Source of the DNA: CAJCBL01 sp035298965
Lineage (GTDB): Bacteria; Verrucomicrobiota; Verrucomicrobiia; Opitutales; Opitutaceae
DNA: 21,172 nucleotides
Direction: 5' to 3'
Assembly (NCBI GenBank): GCA_035298965.1
Contig: DATGXO010000101.1
Coordinates: forward strand, 1 to 21,172
The stretch's first letter is position 1, and each line of letters starts with the position of its first letter. The notes under the pieces are model-generated. The model saw only the letters and a list, made by a program, of their open reading frames with translations, made no database searches and was not told the DNA's origin. Shown here piece after piece: positions 17,474-21,172 of the stretch. The position numbers were made by a program, and so were the translations under genes.

Positions 17474-17495
17474 GCGCAGCTCAATCTGTTTCTCG

Positions 17496-17528
17496 AAACG
17501 CCCGACGAGTTCGCTCGCCGGGCGTTTT
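17496..17528 (+). terminator. Intrinsic terminator after carA
   Basis: AAACGCCCGACGAG (17496-17509) and CTCGCCGGGCGTTT (17514-17527) pair over 14 positions with one mismatch around a TTCG loop, ending in TTTT. It starts 22 bp after the carA stop. The A-rich left edge means it might also act weakly on the opposite strand. Confidence 0.85.
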
Positions 17529-17546
17529 GCTTTCCGCAACGCGCCC

Positions 17547-17583
17547 AAAACAAAGCCCGCCTCCGGCGAGCCGGGAGCGGGCT
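17547..17583 (-). terminator. Intrinsic terminator after the chemoreceptor gene
   Basis: On the minus strand AGCCCGCTCCCGGC and GCCGGAGGCGGGCT form a long stem with one unpaired base around a 2-3 nt loop (17583-17554), followed by TTTGTTTT (17554-17547). It lies about 33 bp after the stop of the methyl-accepting protein gene and faces the carA terminator. Confidence 0.85.
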
Positions 17584-17616
17584 GAGGTACTTCCGCGAGC
17601 GACGGGAACGCTCGAA

Positions 17617-19632
17617 TCAGAGGTCGCGGAAGAAGCTGTCGGGACTATCCGCCTTCGCGGCCTTCGCCGCGTTCGCCGGAGCTTTGCCGTCAAGCTTGGC
17701 GGGCTTCGCTGCTGCGGCGGCCTTGGGATGGTGCACCGCCGAATGCGGCGTCGGGGAGGTTCTCGGATGCATCATGGGCGCGGACATCGCGGCCGGCGCC
17801 TTCGGCGCGGTCTGGGCCGCCGCATGGGAGACGGTTTCCGCCGCCTCCGCCGTGGTGTGCACCATCCGGTTCAGCTCGTTGACGGCCTCGCGCAGACGGT
17901 CGGCCTGGGCCTGAAGCTCCGCGGAGGAACTCGCGGTCTCCTCGGCGCTGGCCGAGTTCGACTGCGTGATCTGGTCGATGCGGGAGATCTCGGCGTTGAT
18001 CGTCTCGATGCCCTGGCTCTGCTGCTTGGCGGCATCGGCGATCTCCTGGATCATCGTATCGAGCTTTCGGGCCCGCTGGGTGATTTCGTTGAAGTTGTTG
18101 CCCACGCGCTCGCTCAGACGGATGCCGTGCTCGCTGCGTTGGTTGGAGTTCTCGATCTTCGCCGCGGTCTCGCGGGCGGCCTCGGCGCTGCGATGCGCGA
18201 GGTTGCGGACTTCCTCGGCGACGACGGCGAAACCGGCTCCGGCTTCGCCCGCGCGAGCGGCTTCGACGGCGGCATTGAGCGCGAGGATGTTCGTCTGGAA
18301 CGCGATCTCGTCGATGGTCTTGATGATCTTCGTGATCTCGCCGCCGGCGGATTTGATGGAATCCATCGCCTCCTTCATCGCCTTCATGTCGTCGGAACCG
18401 TGGTCGGCAGCCTTGCGGGTCTCGCCGGCCATAAGGCGCGCGCTCTCGGTGTGATCCGCGGTACGCTTGATCATGCTGCCCATCTCGACGAGCGAGGAAC
18501 TCGTCTCCTCGAGCGACGCGGCCTGCTGACAGGAACCATCGGCCATGGCTTGGCTGGCGCTGCTCACTTGGCGCGAAGCGGCCGCGGTGCGATCGCTGCC
18601 TTCTTTGAGGACGGCGGCCACGTGGGCGATCGGGCGAGTCACGCTACGCACGATAAAGAAACCGGCGACCGAGCCGAAGACGAGGCCGAGCACGCTCAGG
18701 CCGAGCACGAGCTTCTCGTTGCGGCTTTGCGCAATCGAGGTGCTCGTCTGCAGATCCTTACGGCGCTGCGCGAGCGTCTCGTTGAGGCGAAGAATCCGCG
18801 CGCTGAAATCCGCGGCGGCGGCCTTCATCTCCTTTTCGTAGAGGACGCGGCTGCGGGCCACGGCTTCGCTGACTTTGGCGAGTCCTTTGAGCAGGCCGTC
18901 GCACTCGGTAATCGCGGTCTTCAGCGCGTTGCGCCGCTCCGGGTCCTTGAAGGTGGCGTCGAACTCCTCCATCTCGGCGATCTCCTTGTCGATCGCCTTG
19001 GCGGACTCGACAAGTTTGCCGAGGGATTGCGCGGCCGCGGTCGACTGCGCCGGATCCGACGTGAGGAGAAACTGATTCACGCGCATCAGCCCTTCGAAGA
19101 ACGACTGCAGACTGGACGAGGCCTTGAACGACGCGCTCATGTCGCCGCTGTCGCGCGCCTTCACGAGTACGAGTTGCAACGCCTTCTGGATGCGCTCCGC
19201 CGCCGGACGAGTCGAAGCCTCGAATTGGTCGCGCTCCTCGCGCAGGCGGACCATCTCCTGAAACTGCGTGTCGCATTTTCCGAACAACTGTTCGGATTCC
19301 TTCAACAGGGTCTGCGCTTCAGCGTCGATTCCGCGGGCGCTCATCTTCTCGAAGCTCGACCGCATCTGGCGCGCGTGCTCGCCGAAGGAAGCGGCGTCCT
19401 CTTTCGCACCACTCACCTGGAACGCGCTCACGGTCCGCAACAGATCCTTCATCGAGAGATCGAGGTCCATCGCGTGGGCGGCCAGATCGGCGCCCTCGGC
19501 AGTCTGCGAGAGCGCTCGGCCGGAGCGACCGAGGGCGAAATACGCCGTCGTCGCGACCAAACACAGAAGCACCATGACCACGCCGACTCCGGCGGACATG
19601 CGCCTCCCAACTGTGAAATGTGAGCTGTTCAT
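17617..19632 (-). CDS. Methyl-accepting chemotaxis protein
   Basis: A 671-residue transmembrane chemoreceptor. TM1 is at about residues 12-32, followed by a long helical periplasmic sensor region (about 33-300) resembling a four-helix-bundle ligand domain. TM2 is at about 308-330 (LGLSVLGLVFGSVAGFFIV). After TM2 comes VTRPIAHVAAVL, but the chain passes quickly into the signalling coiled coil, so a full HAMP domain is not apparent. The conserved hairpin tip EIAFQTNILALNAAVEAARAG (about 440-460, residues grouped as EIAFQTNILALN and AAVEAARAG) binds CheA/CheW. The tail (about 595-671) is Ala/Pro/His/Lys-rich and ends SPDSFFRDL rather than a WxxF CheR-docking peptide. The ATG at 19630-19632 places TM1 correctly. 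It lies 23 bp after a TonB-like gene and is probably co-transcribed with it. Confidence 0.93.
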   Translation of the reverse strand: MNSSHFTVGRRMSAGVGVVMVLLCLVATTAYFALGRSGRALSQTAEGADLAAHAMDLDLSMKDLLRTVSAFQVSGAKEDAASFGEHARQMRSSFEKMSARGIDAEAQTLLKESEQLFGKCDTQFQEMVRLREERDQFEASTRPAAERIQKALQLVLVKARDSGDMSASFKASSSLQSFFEGLMRVNQFLLTSDPAQSTAAAQSLGKLVESAKAIDKEIAEMEEFDATFKDPERRNALKTAITECDGLLKGLAKVSEAVARSRVLYEKEMKAAAADFSARILRLNETLAQRRKDLQTSTSIAQSRNEKLVLGLSVLGLVFGSVAGFFIVRSVTRPIAHVAAVLKEGSDRTAAASRQVSSASQAMADGSCQQAASLEETSSSLVEMGSMIKRTADHTESARLMAGETRKAADHGSDDMKAMKEAMDSIKSAGGEITKIIKTIDEIAFQTNILALNAAVEAARAGEAGAGFAVVAEEVRNLAHRSAEAARETAAKIENSNQRSEHGIRLSERVGNNFNEITQRARKLDTMIQEIADAAKQQSQGIETINAEISRIDQITQSNSASAEETASSSAELQAQADRLREAVNELNRMVHTTAEAAETVSHAAAQTAPKAPAAMSAPMMHPRTSPTPHSAVHHPKAAAAAKPAKLDGKAPANAAKAAKADSPDSFFRDL

Positions 19633-19655
19633 TGTGCGGGGATGCGTTTGAGGGG

Positions 19656-20009
19656 TCAGTTGACCGAGAACTTCACCGGCACGACGACCTGCACGGCCAC
19701 CGGTTTGCCGTCCTTCTTCGCCGGTTCGAACTTCCATTTCGAAACAGCATCGATGGCGGGCTGCTCAAACTCCGAGCGCGTGCTCTTCTTCACCACTGGG
19801 TTCTGCACGTTGCCGCTCTCATCCACGGTGATCGACATGGTGACCATGCCGCTGACGCCGTCGTGCTTCAGCGTGGAAGGATAGACCGGCGGAACGGTCT
19901 TGGTGGGCATCGGTGGCTCGTCGAACTTCGAGTCTTGAGCATAACAAGCGGAGCCGAGCAGCACACCGATGCAAACAAGGATCACTCGGCAGGGGAGAGT
20001 GTATTTCAT
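19656..20009 (-). CDS. Small secreted TonB C-terminal-domain protein (copy A)
   Basis: A 117-residue protein. An N-terminal signal sequence (hydrophobic core VILVCIGVLLGSAC, likely cleavage after CYA) is followed by a single TonB C-terminal-type domain. Signature residues are VYPSTLKHDGVSGMVTMSIT, VDESGNV, the F..PA...V.KWKF.PA pattern and a final PVKFSVN. Classical TonB has a membrane anchor and a long proline-rich spanning region. Both are absent here, so transfer of proton-motive energy to outer-membrane receptors is doubtful and a periplasmic binding or adaptor role is as likely. It is a tandem paralogue of the gene at 20211-20564 and precedes the chemoreceptor by 23 bp. No Shine-Dalgarno sequence is seen. 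Confidence 0.85.
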   Translation of the reverse strand: MKYTLPCRVILVCIGVLLGSACYAQDSKFDEPPMPTKTVPPVYPSTLKHDGVSGMVTMSITVDESGNVQNPVVKKSTRSEFEQPAIDAVSKWKFEPAKKDGKPVAVQVVVPVKFSVN

Positions 20010-20144
20010 TCTGAAAAGGAGCTGGAGTTGTGGGATTTTGGGGTGCCTCGCGTTTGCCACATCGTCTCTTTCCCTGCGCGACTTGAGGGGAAAAGAAACG
20101 CGTTATGTCACGGCGACACCGACGACCCGGGGTGTTCACCCCGG

Positions 20145-20174
20145 AAAAAACAGGGCCGCCAATCGGCGGCCCTG
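20145..20174 (-). terminator. Strong intrinsic terminator after TonB-like copy B
   Basis: On the minus strand CAGGGCCGCC (20174-20165) and GGCGGCCCTG (20160-20151) form a perfect 10-bp stem with a 4-nt loop, followed by six T residues (20150-20145). It is 36 bp after the stop of the upstream TonB-like gene. A second hairpin, CCGGGGT/ACCCCGG (20127-20144), abuts the T-tract on its other side. Confidence 0.92.
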
Positions 20175-20210
20175 GCGAGACATGCGGACGCCATCGCGCC
20201 CGGGCGGCGA

Positions 20211-20564
20211 TCACTGCACGCTGAAGCGGACCGGGAGAACCACGGACACGGCGACCGGTTGGCCGGACTTCTTGGCCGGCTTGAACTTCCACTGCGACAC
20301 GGCTTCGACCGCGGCTTGTTCGAAGCCGGCGTGGGAACTCTTCGCCACGACCGCCTTGGTCACGTTGCCGCTTTCATCAATCGTGACGTTGATGCTCACA
20401 AGACCCGACACGCCATCGCGCTTGAGATCCTGCGGATAGGCAGGAGCGCGCGTCTGCAACGGTGTGGGCGCTTCGTCGAATGGGCTCTCCGCCCGGGCGA
20501 TCGCCGAGCCGAGAAGAATCACGGAAGTGAAGAGAACGGATTTCAGTACGGACTTGATGTGCAT
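20211..20564 (-). CDS. Small secreted TonB C-terminal-domain protein (copy B)
   Basis: A 117-residue protein with a signal sequence (core VLFTSVILLGSAI, probable cleavage at ARA|ES) and a TonB C-terminal-type domain: AYPQDLKRDGVSGLVSINVT, IDESGNV, FEQAAVEAVSQWKFKPAKK and a final PVRFSVQ. It aligns with copy A end to end without a gap; by hand I count 62 identical residues of 117, with the domain far better conserved than the signal region. This is a clear tandem duplication. It has its own strong terminator, so it is transcribed separately from copy A. As in copy A there is no proline-rich spacer and no partner ExbB/ExbD gene nearby. The gene lies 134 bp after the kdsB end, in a gap where I see no clear promoter. 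Confidence 0.86.
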   Translation of the reverse strand: MHIKSVLKSVLFTSVILLGSAIARAESPFDEAPTPLQTRAPAYPQDLKRDGVSGLVSINVTIDESGNVTKAVVAKSSHAGFEQAAVEAVSQWKFKPAKKSGQPVAVSVVLPVRFSVQ

Positions 20565-20698
20565 AGGAGATGCGCCGCGGGTATCGCATGCCGCCCCCGA
20601 AACTTGAGCACAAAGGCCCCGCCGAGCTCCGAAATGAGGGATACGCGCGCGCCGAATCGGGCGAAATACCCAATCGAAAAACCGCGCGCCGGGGCCCC

Positions 20699-21172
20699 TC
20701 ACGCTCCGCCCAACAACCGGTCGAAGCGCACCGCATCCTCCGGCGTATCCACGCCCACGCTCGGATCGTCCGTGAAACCCACCGCGATGGCCGCACCGTT
20801 CTCCAGCGCACGCAGCTGCTCGAGTTTCTCGATCTGTTCGAGGCGCCCCGGCGGCAGCTTCGTGAAGCGCTCCAGAAAGTCCGCGTGGTAGGCGTAGAGG
20901 CCGAGATGCTTGTAACAGTTGTTTGCGGTCAGCCAGGACTCGTCCACGGCACCGGCACGGTCGCGGGCGTACGGGATCGGCGAGCGGGAGAAATAGAGCG
21001 CCCTGCCCTGCTCGCTCACCACGACTTTCACCTGGTTCGGATTCGCGAAATCCTCCGGGCGACGGAAACGCGTCGCCAACGTCGCCAGTGGCGCCTCGCC
21101 GCGGATAAGGTCCGCGAGGCTCTGCAACTGCGCACGGCTCACCAGCGGCTCGTCCGCCTGCACGTTGATCAC
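20699..21172 (-). CDS. kdsB: 3-deoxy-manno-octulosonate cytidylyltransferase (C-terminal part)
   Basis: The last 157 codons of a gene whose 5' end lies beyond the window. The product is CMP-KDO synthetase, which activates KDO with CTP for lipopolysaccharide inner-core synthesis in the cytoplasm. Family landmarks are INVQADEPLV (usually NVQGDEP; here Ala replaces Gly), YFSRSPIPYARD, NNCYKHLGLYAYHADFL, LEQIEKLEQLRALENG and SVGVDTPEDAVRFDRLL near the end. The methionine at the edge of the visible part is internal, since about 90 N-terminal residues with the nucleotide-binding motif are missing. A GC-rich stretch followed by TTTTT lies after the stop (about 20676-20698), but I cannot draw a convincing terminator stem. 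Confidence 0.95.
   Translation of the reverse strand: MINVQADEPLVSRAQLQSLADLIRGEAPLATLATRFRRPEDFANPNQVKVVVSEQGRALYFSRSPIPYARDRAGAVDESWLTANNCYKHLGLYAYHADFLERFTKLPPGRLEQIEKLEQLRALENGAAIAVGFTDDPSVGVDTPEDAVRFDRLLGGA

Noticed and set aside
16807..19623. Plus-strand 938-codon frame spanning carA and the chemoreceptor
   Set aside because: It overlaps carA in another frame, runs through two intrinsic terminators and is antisense to a well-supported chemoreceptor. Low-complexity Arg/Gly/Leu composition.

Overview
The window is GC-rich (roughly two thirds G+C), densely coded DNA with no tRNA, rRNA, insertion sequence, CRISPR array or phage gene that I could find. Gene content and protein style fit a Gram-negative member of the Verrucomicrobia, most like the Opitutaceae. 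The signs are a complete alternative complex III operon, a KDO-activating enzyme (so LPS is made), small TonB-like proteins, and a lysine 2,3-aminomutase beside carA. The taxonomic placement is inference from gene content, not from a marker gene.

Layout. (1) Positions 1-8350, minus strand: a respiratory operon reading right to left. A 63-residue membrane protein (8159-8350) is followed by actA (pentahaem cytochrome c), actB (Fe-S / molybdopterin-oxidoreductase-like), actC (NrfD-like), actD, actE (monohaem cytochrome c) and actF, then the first 34 codons of another membrane protein that leaves the window. Most act genes overlap or nearly touch. Together they encode a quinol:cytochrome c/oxidase oxidoreductase that replaces cytochrome bc1. 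(2) 8562-9832, plus strand: a lone Hpt phosphotransfer protein, divergent from the act operon, then ribonuclease PH. (3) 10133-12902, plus strand: an MFS permease preceded by a perfect 13-bp inverted repeat, a periplasmic family 3 solute-binding protein without a permease, a strong terminator, and an unrecognised 189-residue two-domain protein. (4) 12996-14632, minus strand: a membrane-anchored DRGH nuclease and a pRiA4b ORF-3-like protein. (5) 14863-17473: lysine 2,3-aminomutase (minus) divergent from carA (plus). (6) 17617-20564, minus strand: two tandem paralogous 117-residue TonB C-terminal-domain proteins, the second only 23 bp ahead of a methyl-accepting chemotaxis protein. (7) 20699-end, minus strand: the C-terminal part of kdsB.

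Regulatory DNA is unusually readable. Clear intrinsic terminators follow the solute-binding protein, the 189-aa gene (shared with the convergent nuclease), kamA, carA, the chemoreceptor and the upstream TonB-like gene. Most genes that open a transcription unit have no Shine-Dalgarno sequence. In the act operon, actC and actE do have one.

Most of the window is recognisable housekeeping and respiratory metabolism, and I do not see a clear new multi-gene system. The best candidates for something undescribed are the small protein heading the act operon, the 189-aa family, the TonB-like pair linked to a chemoreceptor, the palindrome before the MFS gene, and the kamA C-terminus, where UGA falls at the third position of a zinc-type CxCxxC motif.
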